From contig NZ_LIPD01000003.1 of NCBI RefSeq assembly GCF_001905545.1, forward strand, positions 1 through 64,000: a stretch of DNA of 64,000 nt. The letters are read 5' to 3'. The DNA comes from Streptomyces sp. CB02056. GTDB taxonomy: Bacteria; Actinomycetota; Actinomycetes; Streptomycetales; Streptomycetaceae. The notes below the pieces were generated by a model. The model had not been told where the DNA came from and made no database searches. It saw only the letters and a program-made list of their open reading frames with translations. The translations under genes were made by a program, and so were the position numbers. This document shows positions 53,981-62,931 of the stretch, piece after piece (positions within the stretch are counted from its first letter, which is position 1; each line of letters opens with the position of its first letter).

Positions 53981-54017
53981 CGAACCGCTCGAATCCCCGG
54001 GCGATTCGAGCGGTTCG
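53981..54017 (-). terminator. Terminator after the SRPBCC gene
   Basis: A perfect 14-bp inverted repeat CGAACCGCTCGAAT / ATTCGAGCGGTTCG (53981-53994 with 54004-54017) with a 9-base loop. A weaker CGCGCGA/TCGCGCG stem follows just to its right. The minus-strand SRPBCC gene ends 94 bp away. Confidence 0.75.
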
Positions 54018-54110
54018 ATGGATCTACGCGCGCGAATCGCGCGGTTGGCGAATCCGCGGGGCCGGCGGACCGTGGTGGTCCCGGCGGCCCCACGTGGACC
54101 TCGGTGGGCC

Positions 54111-54551
54111 TCAGCGGACCTCGGCGGCCAGGTTGGCCAGCACCTGGTCGTGGATCCGGTTCAGGCCCTTCGGGGCGAAGGTGCGCTCGAAGAAGCCGCC
54201 GATGCCGGTGGCGCCCTGCCAGGTGGCGGTCACGGTGACCTTGGCGCGGCCCTCGCCGACGGCCGAGACGGTCCAGGTGATCACCATGCTGGAGTTGGCG
54301 TCCTTCTCGACCAGCTGGTCGGGCTCGGGCGCGGAGACGGTGAAGAGGCAGTCGCGCACCCGCTTCTCGGTGGCCTGGAGCTTCCAGTGCACCTGGGTGC
54401 CGGCACCGGTGCCGCCGACCCGCACCTCGTACTCGCTGTACTGCGCGGGCAGCAGCTTCGGGCGGGTCACCTGGTAGTCGGCCAGCGCCTCGTACACCCG
54501 CTCGGGCGCGGCGTCGTAGACCCGCTCGGTGGTGGCCTGCACCTGTCCCAT
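54111..54551 (-). CDS. SRPBCC (START-like) family protein
   Basis: 146 aa. It reads MGQVQATTERVYDAAPERVYEALADYQVTRPKLLPAQYSEYEV, then VHWKLQATEKRVRDCLFTVSAP and a C-terminal helix NRIHDQVLANLAAEVR, the START/Bet v1 hydrophobic-pocket fold. The family includes polyketide cyclases and ligand carriers; this small version is usually without known function. ATG 54551 has GAGGAGAGC upstream. It is divergent from the HipA-like kinase gene, 91 bp away. Confidence 0.88.
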   Translation of the reverse strand: MGQVQATTERVYDAAPERVYEALADYQVTRPKLLPAQYSEYEVRVGGTGAGTQVHWKLQATEKRVRDCLFTVSAPEPDQLVEKDANSSMVITWTVSAVGEGRAKVTVTATWQGATGIGGFFERTFAPKGLNRIHDQVLANLAAEVR

Positions 54552-54642
54552 GACCTTGCTCTCCTCATGTGGTGGGAACCGCTCTGTCCGGCAAGCCAAT
54601 CACAGGGTCCAGCCCGCGACGCGGCGGGATAGGGTGGCCGGT

Positions 54643-55542
54643 GTGCTCGATCTGGTGACTGCTGTGCGCTACGTCGACCCGCTGCGGGCCGGCGGCTCCG
54701 TTCCGGGCGTGGTGGAGACCGACGACCTAGGCACGTACGTGGTCAAGTTCACCGGGGCCGCGCAGGGCCGCAAGGCGCTGATCGCCGAGGTCATCGTCGG
54801 TGAGCTGGCCCGGCGGCTGGGCCTGCGGGTGCCGGAGCTGCGGCTGGTGGACTTCGACCCGGCCGTCGCCGCGGACGAACCGGACGCCGAGATCCAGGAC
54901 ATGCTCAAGGCCAGCGCCGGGGTCAACCTCGGGATGGACCTGCTGCCCGGCGCGCGGGACTTCCGGCCGGGGATGATCACGGTGGACTCGGCCGAGGCCG
55001 GCCGGGTGGTCTGGCTGGACGCCCTGACCGGCAACGTCGACCGCACCGTGCACAACCCCAACCTGGTGGTCTGGCACGGGCGGCTCTGGCTGATCGACAA
55101 CGGCGCCGCGCTGATCTTCCACCACCGCTGGGCGGGGGCCGAGGCCTCGGTCGGCAAGCGGTACGACCTCAGCGCGCACGCGCTCGGCGGCTCGGCCCCG
55201 GACGTCCGGCTGGCTGACGAGGAGCTCGGGCCGCTGGTCACCGTGCCGCTGCTGGAGGAGGTGGCGGCACTCGTCCCGGACGAGTGGCTGGCCGGCGAGC
55301 CCGGCTTCGACTCGGTGGACGCCGTCCGGCACGCCTACGTCGCCCACCTCGCCGCCCGGGTGGTGCTCTCCGAGGAGTGGCTGCCGGAGGGCTTCGCCAC
55401 GCCCGAGCAGCTGCGCGAGGCGGAGCGGCGGCGGGCGGCCCGGACCAGGGCCGGGCGGCCGGCCTGGCTGCGGGACGTACCGGACCTGCACGGCAAGCCG
55501 TCGGTGGAGACGGCCTGGGAGCAGTACGCCGACGAGGGCTAG
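54643..55542 (+). CDS. HipA-family kinase-like protein
   Basis: 299 aa from GTG 54643. The kinase-like core has VKFTGAAQGRKALIAEVIVGELARRLGL (ATP-binding lysine region), a catalytic-loop block LDALTGNVDRTVHNPNL with the HRD-like Asp-Arg and Asn, and the metal-binding WLIDNGAAL. It lacks an obvious HipB-type antitoxin gene. It belongs to the actinobacterial HipA-like group; its substrate (GltX in E. coli HipA) is not known here. TAGGGT at 54630-54635 ends 7 bases before the GTG, so the message is probably leaderless. Confidence 0.85.
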   Translation: MLDLVTAVRYVDPLRAGGSVPGVVETDDLGTYVVKFTGAAQGRKALIAEVIVGELARRLGLRVPELRLVDFDPAVAADEPDAEIQDMLKASAGVNLGMDLLPGARDFRPGMITVDSAEAGRVVWLDALTGNVDRTVHNPNLVVWHGRLWLIDNGAALIFHHRWAGAEASVGKRYDLSAHALGGSAPDVRLADEELGPLVTVPLLEEVAALVPDEWLAGEPGFDSVDAVRHAYVAHLAARVVLSEEWLPEGFATPEQLREAERRRAARTRAGRPAWLRDVPDLHGKPSVETAWEQYADEG

Positions 55543-55589
55543 CCGGGTTCGGGCCCGACGCGGCCGGAACGCCGACGGGTGGGAACGCG

Positions 55590-55624
55590 ACCGGGGAGCG
55601 GACCCTGTGGGCCCGCTCCCCGGT
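55590..55624. terminator. Bidirectional terminator between the HipA-like and protease genes
   Basis: A perfect 12-bp stem ACCGGGGAGCGG (55590-55601 with 55613-55624) with an 11-base loop, between convergent stops at 55542 and 55657. Confidence 0.82.
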
Positions 55625-55656
55625 TCTACTGTTCAGTGCTGTCCGCGGTCAGCGCG

Positions 55657-57141
55657 TCAGCGCCACCACTGGACCGCCTTCTCGGCGTTGACCAGGCCCG
55701 CGCCGTAGAAGCCGTTGTCGTTCGTGGTGCCCTCGCAGGTGGCCTTCCAGGCACCGGCACCGCCCGGGTTGAACTCGCCCTTCGGGCACGGGACGGACTC
55801 GGCGTGGCTGGTCAGCATCTCGGTCAGCTCGTCCGGGCTGGCCCACGGGAAGGTGCTGGCGAGCAGCGCGACCACGCCGGCGACGTGCGGGGTGGCCATC
55901 GAGGTGCCCTGCATGTAGCCGTACTTGCCACCGGGGATGGTGGACAGGATGCGGCCGTCCTTGTCGGGGGTGTCCGGGAGCTGGAAGCGGCGGTCGCCAC
56001 CGGGCGCGGTGACGGAGACGACGCCCTTGCCGTAGCTGGAGTAGTACGCCTTGACACCCTCGGAGCCCACCGCGGAGACGGCGACGACGCCGGGCAGCTC
56101 GGTCGGCAGCGACAGGCAGTCGTTGGTGACCGGGCGGGAGGCGGGGGTGGTGTCGTCCGGGCTGGCCACGTCGACGGTCTTGTGCGCCAGGTCGAGGTTC
56201 TCGTTACCGGCGGCGGCGACGTTGAGGACGCCCTTGCGCTGCGAGAAGGCGACGGCCTTGCGGACGGCGTCCGAGATGGCGGCCTGGTCCTTGTCCGTCT
56301 TGCAGTTGAACATCCACGGGTCGACGAAGTAGCTGTTGTTGGTCACCTTGAAGCCGTGCTCGCCGGCCCAGACGAAGCCGCAGACCGCGTTCTCCGGGTA
56401 GATGAACCCGCCGTCGTCGACGACCTTGACGGCGGCCAGCTTGACGTTCGGCGCGACACCGACGATGCCCTTGCCGTTCTTGGCGGCGCCGATGGTGCCG
56501 GCCACGTGGGTGCCGTGGTCGCTGGTGGTCGGCTGCCAGGCCTTCCAGTCGGTGTTCGTCCTGCCGTCGATGCAGGAGACCGACTGCGAGGCGTCCACGT
56601 TGGCGGCCAGGTCCTCGTGGGTGGCGTCGATGCCGGAGTCCAGGACGCCGACGGTGACGTTGCGGCTGCCGAGCGAGATCTTGTGGGCCTTGTCGGCACC
56701 GATCTGACGCATGTCCCACTGGTAGGCGTCGTAGGGCTCCTGGCCCGGGGCGGCCGCGGCGGCCGGCTCGGCGGCGACGTCGGCCTTGCCCTGGTCGGAG
56801 GCCTGGATGCCCTTGGTGCGGCTGGCACCGACCGAGTCGACGCCCTTGGCCAGGCGCAGCTTCTCGGCGAACTTGGTGTCGTTCGAGCGGGCGACCACGA
56901 CGCCGACCTGCTCGTACGACTGGACCACCGTGCCGCCGAGGCCGGTGATGGCCTTCTCGACCTTCTGCACCTGACCGTGGTTGGCCTTGGTGTTGACGAC
57001 GTAGCTCATCACCGGACCGGTCGTCGGGTCGGCCGCGGGGGCCGCGACGGCGGTGCCGGCCGGCAGCGCGAGGGCGCCGGCAGTGGCGAGCACGACGCCC
57101 ACTGCCGCGTACCGGGTACCGCTGATCCGAGGAACACGCAT
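55657..57141 (-). CDS. Secreted subtilisin-like serine protease (S8 family)
   Basis: 494 aa. Signal peptide (residues 1-33, VGVVLATAGALALPAGTAVAAP), an I9-like propeptide (about 40-115, MSYVVNTKANHGQVQKVEKAITGLGGTVVQ), then the catalytic domain: Asp168 in VLDSGIDATHEDL, His209 in SDHGTHVAG, oxyanion Asn313 in AAGNEN and Ser414 in GTSMATPHVAG. Cysteines pair in extracellular loops. No C-terminal domain or anchor, so it is released. A well-formed promoter with a palindrome precedes it. Confidence 0.95.
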   Translation of the reverse strand: MRVPRISGTRYAAVGVVLATAGALALPAGTAVAAPAADPTTGPVMSYVVNTKANHGQVQKVEKAITGLGGTVVQSYEQVGVVVARSNDTKFAEKLRLAKGVDSVGASRTKGIQASDQGKADVAAEPAAAAAPGQEPYDAYQWDMRQIGADKAHKISLGSRNVTVGVLDSGIDATHEDLAANVDASQSVSCIDGRTNTDWKAWQPTTSDHGTHVAGTIGAAKNGKGIVGVAPNVKLAAVKVVDDGGFIYPENAVCGFVWAGEHGFKVTNNSYFVDPWMFNCKTDKDQAAISDAVRKAVAFSQRKGVLNVAAAGNENLDLAHKTVDVASPDDTTPASRPVTNDCLSLPTELPGVVAVSAVGSEGVKAYYSSYGKGVVSVTAPGGDRRFQLPDTPDKDGRILSTIPGGKYGYMQGTSMATPHVAGVVALLASTFPWASPDELTEMLTSHAESVPCPKGEFNPGGAGAWKATCEGTTNDNGFYGAGLVNAEKAVQWWR

Positions 57142-57207
57142 GAGGGTTGGCCTCCCGAGTCGTCAAGGCGGCAGCTGCGGTGGCAGGTGCGCTTGGGAAT
57201 GACCGGG

Positions 57208-57237
57208 ACGCTAATGAATATTTGCTTATAAGCGCAA
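57208..57237 (-). promoter_or_regulatory. Protease gene promoter with overlapping palindrome
   Basis: On the minus strand, TTGCGC (232-237 of 57200s, i.e. 57232-57237) and TAGCGT (57208-57213) are 18 bases apart, a good actinomycete promoter. GCTTATAAGC (57224-57233) is a perfect 10-bp palindrome within a larger near-palindrome TTGCTTATAAGCGCAA that covers the -35 box, so a repressor there would block polymerase. Confidence 0.6.
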
Positions 57238-57393
57238 GAGGTAGTCATCTAATCGTCACATCTGAACCAGAAACCGGGATGCGACCGTTCGGGGGTCAAC
57301 AGGGAAACAGAGGTCAAGAGTGTTAAAAAGTGATGGTTCGCCGACGTGCGGCCACACCCCTCGGAACCTCGGCCACCAGCGCGGATCGCGCCG

Positions 57394-58512
57394 CTACAAC
57401 GCGTACAACCGACGCGCGTTGCCGCCCGCGACCAGGCCCGCCACCCGCTCGGCGTCGGCCGCGGAACAGGCGCCGTCGGCCTGCCAGTCCGCCAGCACCG
57501 CGCCCAGTCCGTACCGGAACTGACAGGTCCCCACCAGAAAGAGTTCGGGCAGCCCGTAGGCGTCGGTGGAGAACAGCAATTTTCCGAACGGGGCCAGCTC
57601 CAGCATCTCGCCCAGCACCGCGGCCACCCGCGGCCCGGTGTAGGAGGCCGTCAGCCCGAGGTCGGTGTACACCGTCGGGAAGGCCTGGGCCAGCCAGGCG
57701 GCCTGCCGGTGGTACGGGTAGCCGTGCAGCAGCACCAGCGGGACGCCACTGGGCTCGGCGGCCCGCACGAAGTCCGTCAGCAGCGACGGGTCGGCCCGGT
57801 GCAGGGTGACGTCCGGATCGCCGAAGCCGGTGTGGAGTTGGAGCGGCAGGCCGAGCTCGGCGCAGACGTCCACGGCCGTCCAGAGCAGGTGGTGCAGCAG
57901 CACCGGATCCGTCAGCCGGCCCCGCCCGGCGCGCAGGTGGGCGCCGGCCGCGGCCACCACGGCCGCGGTGGCGGGGCGTTCGGCGGGGGCCGCCAGCCCG
58001 TGCCGGTAGGCGAGCACCGACTTGACCGCGACGGCCCCGGCGGCGGCCGACCCGAGCGCCTGCGCGACGGCCCCCGGCCAGTCCCCGGCGCCGGCCGTCA
58101 CCGCCGCGGCGACCGACTCCAGCCGGACCACCTCGCGCACCGACGCCCCGGTGGCCCCGGCGAGTTCGGCCAACGGCAGCAGCTCGTGGCCCGCGGCGGT
58201 GGTCAGCCCGGTGTCCACCAGGCAGGTGTCCAGCCCGGCCGCCGCCAGCAGCCGCCCGGTGGCCCCGGCCACGCCCAACTCCCGCCGCCGGGCCAGGTAG
58301 TCGGCGGCCGGGGCGTGCGCCGGCAGGCCGAGCACGGGCGGGCACCAGCGCCGCACCGCGAGGCCCAGCGCGCTGTCGAAGGGCGAACAGCCGGGCGCGG
58401 GCGGGCGGTCGGACTCGGTGAGCAGCCCGGCCAGGGCGTCGTCGGCGAGCTCGGCCGCCACCACGCTGTGGCAGTGGTGGTCGACCAGCGCGGGCCCCTC
58501 CGGCCGGGCCAC
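57394..58512 (-). CDS. Amidohydrolase family protein (FluG N-domain-like)
   Basis: 372 aa TIM-barrel amidohydrolase. The N-terminal metal motif reads LVDHHCHSVV. Further blocks are LGLPLQLHTGFGDPDVTLHRADPSLL, PLVLLHGYPYHRQAAWLAQAFPTVYTDLGLT and FGKLLFSTDAYGLPELFLVGT, giving the expected His and Asp ligands. It lies 3 bp downstream of the glutamine-synthetase-like gene. In Aspergillus FluG the same two domains are fused, so the products probably act on the same gamma-glutamyl-type compound. Confidence 0.9.
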   Translation of the reverse strand: MARPEGPALVDHHCHSVVAAELADDALAGLLTESDRPPAPGCSPFDSALGLAVRRWCPPVLGLPAHAPAADYLARRRELGVAGATGRLLAAAGLDTCLVDTGLTTAAGHELLPLAELAGATGASVREVVRLESVAAAVTAGAGDWPGAVAQALGSAAAGAVAVKSVLAYRHGLAAPAERPATAAVVAAAGAHLRAGRGRLTDPVLLHHLLWTAVDVCAELGLPLQLHTGFGDPDVTLHRADPSLLTDFVRAAEPSGVPLVLLHGYPYHRQAAWLAQAFPTVYTDLGLTASYTGPRVAAVLGEMLELAPFGKLLFSTDAYGLPELFLVGTCQFRYGLGAVLADWQADGACSAADAERVAGLVAGGNARRLYAL

Positions 58513-58515
58513 CGC

Positions 58516-59979
58516 TCAGTACCGCCAGCGGGTGGCCGCGACCAACTCCTCGGGCGTGACGGCCGCGTACTGCTCCCGCTCCGCCCGGCGCACCGCCAGC
58601 ACCGCCTGGTAGAGCGGCTCGCCGAGGGCCTCGCGCAGCACCGCCGAGCGCTCGTACGCGGCGATCGCCTCGGCCGGGGAGGCCGGCAGCCGGGGCACCG
58701 TGCCGGGCTCGGCGGCCGCCGGATCGCCGGTGAACTCCGGTGGCAGCGCGCGGCGTTGCTCCAGCCCGGCGAGGCCGGCCGCGATCACCCCGCCGACCGC
58801 CAGGTACGGGTTGGCGCTCGCGTCGAAGCACTTGACCTCGGCGTTGGCGGCGGCGGACCGCTCCCCGGTGGAGCCCGTCACCAGGCGCAGCGCGGCCTCC
58901 CGGTTCTCCAGGCCCCAGCACTGGTAGGCGCCCGCCCAGTGCGACGGCACCAGCCGCAGGTACCCGGCCGGGCTGGAGCAGCCCAGCACCAGCAGTTCGG
59001 GCAGCGCGTCGAGCACCCCGGCGAGGAAGCCCTCGGCCTCGGCCGTCAGGCCGTGCGGGCCGGGGCCGCCGTGGCCGAGGTTGCGCCCGTCGCGCCAGAG
59101 GCTGACGTGCAGGTGCCCGCCGTTGCCGACGCCGCCCGGCTCCACCACCGGGGCGAAGGAGACCCGCAGGCCGTGCCGGGCGGAGACCGCCCGGACGGTG
59201 TGCCGGACCAGGACGGAGGTGTCGGCGGCGGCGACCGGGTCCTCGGGGGCGACCGAGACCTCGAACTGGCCCGGGGAGTACTCGGGGTGGATCTGGAGAA
59301 CGCTCAGGCCCTGCCGGCCGAGGGCGCGCAGGACGTCCCGCAGGTAGTCGGAGAGGTCGGTGACCCGGTGCATCCCGTACGCCGGGCCGTGCGTCGGGTA
59401 CTGCGGCTCCTCCCCCGGGGCGCCGGCCAGGGCGACCGTCCACTCGACCTCGATGCCCGCCTTGAGGCTCAGGCCGCGCGCGGCCGCCACGGCCCGGGCC
59501 CGGCGGGCGAACAGCCGCTGGCAGCCGGGGTGCGGGGCGCCGGCCTGGGTGTACCTGTCCCCCGGGGCCCAGGCCCAGCCGGGCTGGGCGGCCAGCGGGA
59601 CGATCCGGTCGAGGTCCGGGTAGAGCCTGAGGTCCCCGGTGGGGCCGCCGATGATCGGGCTGGTGGTGATCGCGTCGTCGGCGAGGAAGACGTCGAAGCA
59701 GGGCGCGGTGCCGACGCCCCACTGCGCGGCGTGCAGCAGGCCGCCGAGCGGCACGGCCTTGACCCGGGTGATGCCCGCGTTGTCCACCCAGGTGACGGCC
59801 ACCGCCTCGACGGCCTCGGTGCGCAGCCGGTCGACGGCCTGCGCCGCCCGGGCGGCCCGCTCCTCGCGCGGTGGCAGCGCGACGGCCGCCACCGCGGCGG
59901 CGGCGAGCCGTTCGGCGGTGACGGGCGGCTCGGCGGGCCCGGGCGCGGTGGGGTCGACGGCGGCGGTTCCGGTGGTCAT
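58516..59979 (-). CDS. Glutamine synthetase-like (GlnA-type) ligase
   Basis: 487 aa, type I glutamine synthetase fold. N-terminal beta-grasp with WVDNAGITRVKAVPLGGLL, then LKAGIEVEWTV, GNGGHLHVSLW (ammonia/ATP site region), LENREAALRLVTGS and EVKCFDASANPYLAVGGVIAAGLAG. It lacks the tyrosine-bearing adenylylation loop of true GlnA, as far as I can see. Paralogues in Streptomyces (GlnA2-4 types) gamma-glutamylate polyamines or ethanolamine, so a specialised amine is likelier than ammonia. Coupled (3-bp gap) to the amidohydrolase gene. Confidence 0.9.
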   Translation of the reverse strand: MTTGTAAVDPTAPGPAEPPVTAERLAAAAVAAVALPPREERAARAAQAVDRLRTEAVEAVAVTWVDNAGITRVKAVPLGGLLHAAQWGVGTAPCFDVFLADDAITTSPIIGGPTGDLRLYPDLDRIVPLAAQPGWAWAPGDRYTQAGAPHPGCQRLFARRARAVAAARGLSLKAGIEVEWTVALAGAPGEEPQYPTHGPAYGMHRVTDLSDYLRDVLRALGRQGLSVLQIHPEYSPGQFEVSVAPEDPVAAADTSVLVRHTVRAVSARHGLRVSFAPVVEPGGVGNGGHLHVSLWRDGRNLGHGGPGPHGLTAEAEGFLAGVLDALPELLVLGCSSPAGYLRLVPSHWAGAYQCWGLENREAALRLVTGSTGERSAAANAEVKCFDASANPYLAVGGVIAAGLAGLEQRRALPPEFTGDPAAAEPGTVPRLPASPAEAIAAYERSAVLREALGEPLYQAVLAVRRAEREQYAAVTPEELVAATRWRY

Positions 59980-60056
59980 GCCGTCATGCTGCCCCGCCAG
60001 TCGGGGTCGGGTAACTCCCCTATCGGGTGGTCCTGCGGGCGCCCCCGTTCACCCGT

Positions 60057-62768
60057 TCACCCGTTCGGGGCGAACCTGGCGGTCAACTCCCCCGCGGTGA
60101 TCCGCTCCAGGGTGTCCGGGGCCGCGTCGGTCGGGCCCGGGTAGAGCCGGTAGAGCGTCCCGCGCAGCTCGGCCGGAGCGGGCACGTCGGCGTGCACCAG
60201 GGCGGCGAACGCCCGCGTGCCGCCGAGGCGTTCGGCGATCAGCCGGGCGGTGTCGTCCGGCGGCCGCTCGGTGCGCCGGTCGCTCTCGTGGCGGGCGCGC
60301 AGCCGCTCGGCGAAGGCGCTCACCGGCTCGTCCGCGCCCCGGCGGTAGACGTCGAGCCCGCGGCCGGTCCGGTCGCGGACCAGCACCTCGTCGCTGCCCG
60401 CCGCGGCGGTGGCGCAGGCGAGGTCCCACAGGGTGGCCCGGGTGCCGGGCGCGAAGTGGGTCAGGACGTCGGCGGCCAGCGAACCGACCGCGGCGTGGTG
60501 CCGGTCGAGGTTGTGGAACCCGGTGCCGGAGCCCACGTTGAGGTCGGTCCAGGTGTAGGCGCGGGACCGGAGGTCGACGATCATCGGCACGCAGATCCTG
60601 GCGTCCCCGGCGAGGTCGAGGCGCTGGCGGACGTCCTTCGGGCGGAAGGCCCCCCTGTGCCGCTTGGCGCCCTGGGCGGGGTCGAGGGCCATGAACCCGG
60701 CGAAGGCGTCGGTGAGGTCCTCGAAGGGGACGTCGTTGTAACTGAACACCACGACCACGGCGTACCGGGCCCCGGCCCCGCCCAGCGCGGGCAGGTCGAG
60801 GTCGACGAACTCGGTGGCGCCGTGCGGCGGCGGGGCGCTGGTGTAGTCGCCGGAGTGGACGGCGGCGCGCGGCCCGGCGACCAGCCGGGTGTAGTCGCAC
60901 AGACCGGTGAACTGCCAGTCCTCGTCGTAGAAGGCGACCGACAGGTCGAGGTCCACCCGCTGGTGCGGACGCTGCATCCAGTGCACGAACAGCCGCAGCC
61001 GCTGCCCCTCCGGGAGGGGTTGCACGCTGCCGCGCGGCACCGCGACCAGGGTCCTGGCGCTGGCGCGCTCGGCGAAGGGCACCACCAGGTCGGCCAGCGC
61101 GGCGTCCAGCACGGCCACCTCGTAACGCTCCCGGCCCTGGACCGACTGCCCGGCCCTGCGCAGCAGTTCGGCTTCGATCAGGGCGCAGACGGGCGCGCTG
61201 AGCCCGGCCGGGACGGGCGTGCCCCGGTCGGCGCGGGCGTGCGCCGAGGCGACCCGGCCGCGCGGGAAGAACAGCCGCCGCTCGCCGTACTCGCGCGGCG
61301 CGCGCAGCCGTCCGTACGCGCCGAGCAGCGGGCCGGGGGCGACGGCGCGCAGGGCGACGGGCAGCGCCTCGGCGAGTTCGGCGGGCAGCGGTTCGCCGGG
61401 GAGCCAGGCGGCGTGCACCCGCAGCAGGTGGTGCAGCCGGCGCACCAGTTCGCCCGGACGGCGGGCCAGCAGCTGGACGGCGGCGGGCAGGTCGCCCTGT
61501 TCGAGGGCGTGCTCGACCCGGGCGGCGAAGGTCTCCACGGTCAGCCGGCCGTGTCCGCCGGGTGTCTCGCGCACCCGCAGCGGGGCGGGCGCCTCGCGCA
61601 GCAGCGGGCCGAGGCCGTGCAGGTCGAGGTCGCTCTGCCGGAGGACCGCGAACGCGGCCGCCGCGTGAGGGAAGCGGGCGTGGTGCTCGTACGGGTGCAG
61701 CAGTTCGCCGACCCGCAGCCAGGGCTCGCGGTGGCGGCGCAGGTCCTCGGCGAGGGTGCCGGCCGGGAACGCGTCCAGGACGGCGAGCAGGTCGCGGCGC
61801 AGCGGGCGGGGCAGGTTGCGCAGGCGCAGCGTGCTGGCGGTCTCCGGCAGCAGGTCGGGTTCGGCGCCGGACCACGCCCAGATCAGCCGCAGGACGTCGG
61901 TGGCGGTGGTGAGGTGGGCGGCGAGCAGCGGTCGGGCGGCCTCCCGGTCGCGGTGCAGCAGGGCGGCCAGCACGGTGGCGCGGGTCTCCCGGACGGGGAT
62001 CTCGGCGGGCAGCCAGCCGGCCGGGTCGGCGGGGGCGTGGTGGAGCAGCAGGGCGAGGTCCTCGCGGTCCTGCGGGCTCAGCGGGGTCTGCCGGGCGAGC
62101 AGCGCGGCCAGTGCGGTGGCGGCGAGGGCGTCCACGTCCTCGGGGTCGGCCAGGCGCAGCGGCTTGAGCTGCTGTCCGGACCGCAGTTCGCGGGCGGCGT
62201 TGCGGGCGGCCCTGGTGTCGGTGGACAGCCGGCGCTTGCGCTCCAGCCGGGTGTGGCAGAGCGGGCAGCGGTGGTCGCCGCCGGCCTCGACCAGTTCCAG
62301 GTAGCAGTCGCCGCACAGCAGGTGGGCGCAGGGGGCGAGGGCGCCGATGCCGGCCTCCAGGCTGGTCCGCTCGCAGAGCAGGCAGACCTGGCTCGCCTGG
62401 CAGAGCAGGTAGCCGCGGATGATCGCGGAGTAGTCGGCGTGGGCGTGCGAGGGCACGCCCTCGGGGAAGCGGCGGAACAGCGGGGTGTGGCTGCGGTCGG
62501 CGCCGAGCATCGCGTCGATGCCGCGCAGCAGCCGGGTGCCGGCCGCGGCGAGGTCGAGCGGGCGCAGTCGGCCGAGGGCGGCCCGCAGCGGTGCGGTGAG
62601 CACGTAGCCGCGCCGGGCGAGGTCGGCCTCCAGGACGACCAGCCCCTGGGCCGTCCAGGGCTGGGGTTCGCCGGGGACGGCTCCGGGCTCGCCCAGGACC
62701 GTTCCGTGGCGGCGCAGCAGGTAGGCGTCCAGACCGGCCCGCGGCGCGGTGGTGCTCGGATTCTTCAC
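60057..62768 (-). CDS. RING-finger / TerD-like domain fusion protein
   Basis: 903 aa, no membrane segment. A RING-type C3HC4 zinc site lies at residues 129-171: C129, C132, C147, H149, C152, C155, C168, C171. A long Arg/Leu-rich helical region follows (180-560). Residues 575-695 look like a TerD domain: VDLDLSVAFYDEDWQFTG, AVHSGDYTSAP and VDLDLPAL. From memory this belongs to the group annotated as MXAN_6230/SCO0854 RING-domain proteins, whose function is not known. The GTG start (62768) has a strong GGGGGAAGAG site. RING folds are rare in bacteria. Confidence 0.87.
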   Translation of the reverse strand: MKNPSTTAPRAGLDAYLLRRHGTVLGEPGAVPGEPQPWTAQGLVVLEADLARRGYVLTAPLRAALGRLRPLDLAAAGTRLLRGIDAMLGADRSHTPLFRRFPEGVPSHAHADYSAIIRGYLLCQASQVCLLCERTSLEAGIGALAPCAHLLCGDCYLELVEAGGDHRCPLCHTRLERKRRLSTDTRAARNAARELRSGQQLKPLRLADPEDVDALAATALAALLARQTPLSPQDREDLALLLHHAPADPAGWLPAEIPVRETRATVLAALLHRDREAARPLLAAHLTTATDVLRLIWAWSGAEPDLLPETASTLRLRNLPRPLRRDLLAVLDAFPAGTLAEDLRRHREPWLRVGELLHPYEHHARFPHAAAAFAVLRQSDLDLHGLGPLLREAPAPLRVRETPGGHGRLTVETFAARVEHALEQGDLPAAVQLLARRPGELVRRLHHLLRVHAAWLPGEPLPAELAEALPVALRAVAPGPLLGAYGRLRAPREYGERRLFFPRGRVASAHARADRGTPVPAGLSAPVCALIEAELLRRAGQSVQGRERYEVAVLDAALADLVVPFAERASARTLVAVPRGSVQPLPEGQRLRLFVHWMQRPHQRVDLDLSVAFYDEDWQFTGLCDYTRLVAGPRAAVHSGDYTSAPPPHGATEFVDLDLPALGGAGARYAVVVVFSYNDVPFEDLTDAFAGFMALDPAQGAKRHRGAFRPKDVRQRLDLAGDARICVPMIVDLRSRAYTWTDLNVGSGTGFHNLDRHHAAVGSLAADVLTHFAPGTRATLWDLACATAAAGSDEVLVRDRTGRGLDVYRRGADEPVSAFAERLRARHESDRRTERPPDDTARLIAERLGGTRAFAALVHADVPAPAELRGTLYRLYPGPTDAAPDTLERITAGELTARFAPNG

Positions 62769-62931
62769 AGCTCTTCCCCCGTGGGAACGACGAAGCGGGG
62801 GCGGAGAGTGGGCGCACTCGGGTTCATTTTGCAGATGAGTGAGAAGGAAGCACGCCGCGGAGCCGCCCCCGCGTCGATCACCCTAGCGAACGCCCGCCCG
62901 CGGCCCCGAACGGTTTTCCGGTCCCGCCCTC

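Noticed and set aside
53981..54017. Sequence with GGTTCG and GATTCGAG words resembling a tRNA T-arm
   Set aside because: It is a single 14-bp perfect hairpin. No acceptor stem, D-arm or anticodon arm can be drawn around it.
54529..54642. Upstream extension of the HipA-like gene to ATG 54529
   Set aside because: It overlaps the divergent SRPBCC gene start and reads Cys/Arg-rich sequence without conservation.
60027..60060. Triplicated TTCACCCG words after the RING gene, CRISPR-like
   Set aside because: Three adjacent short copies without spacers; they overlap the RING stop codon.
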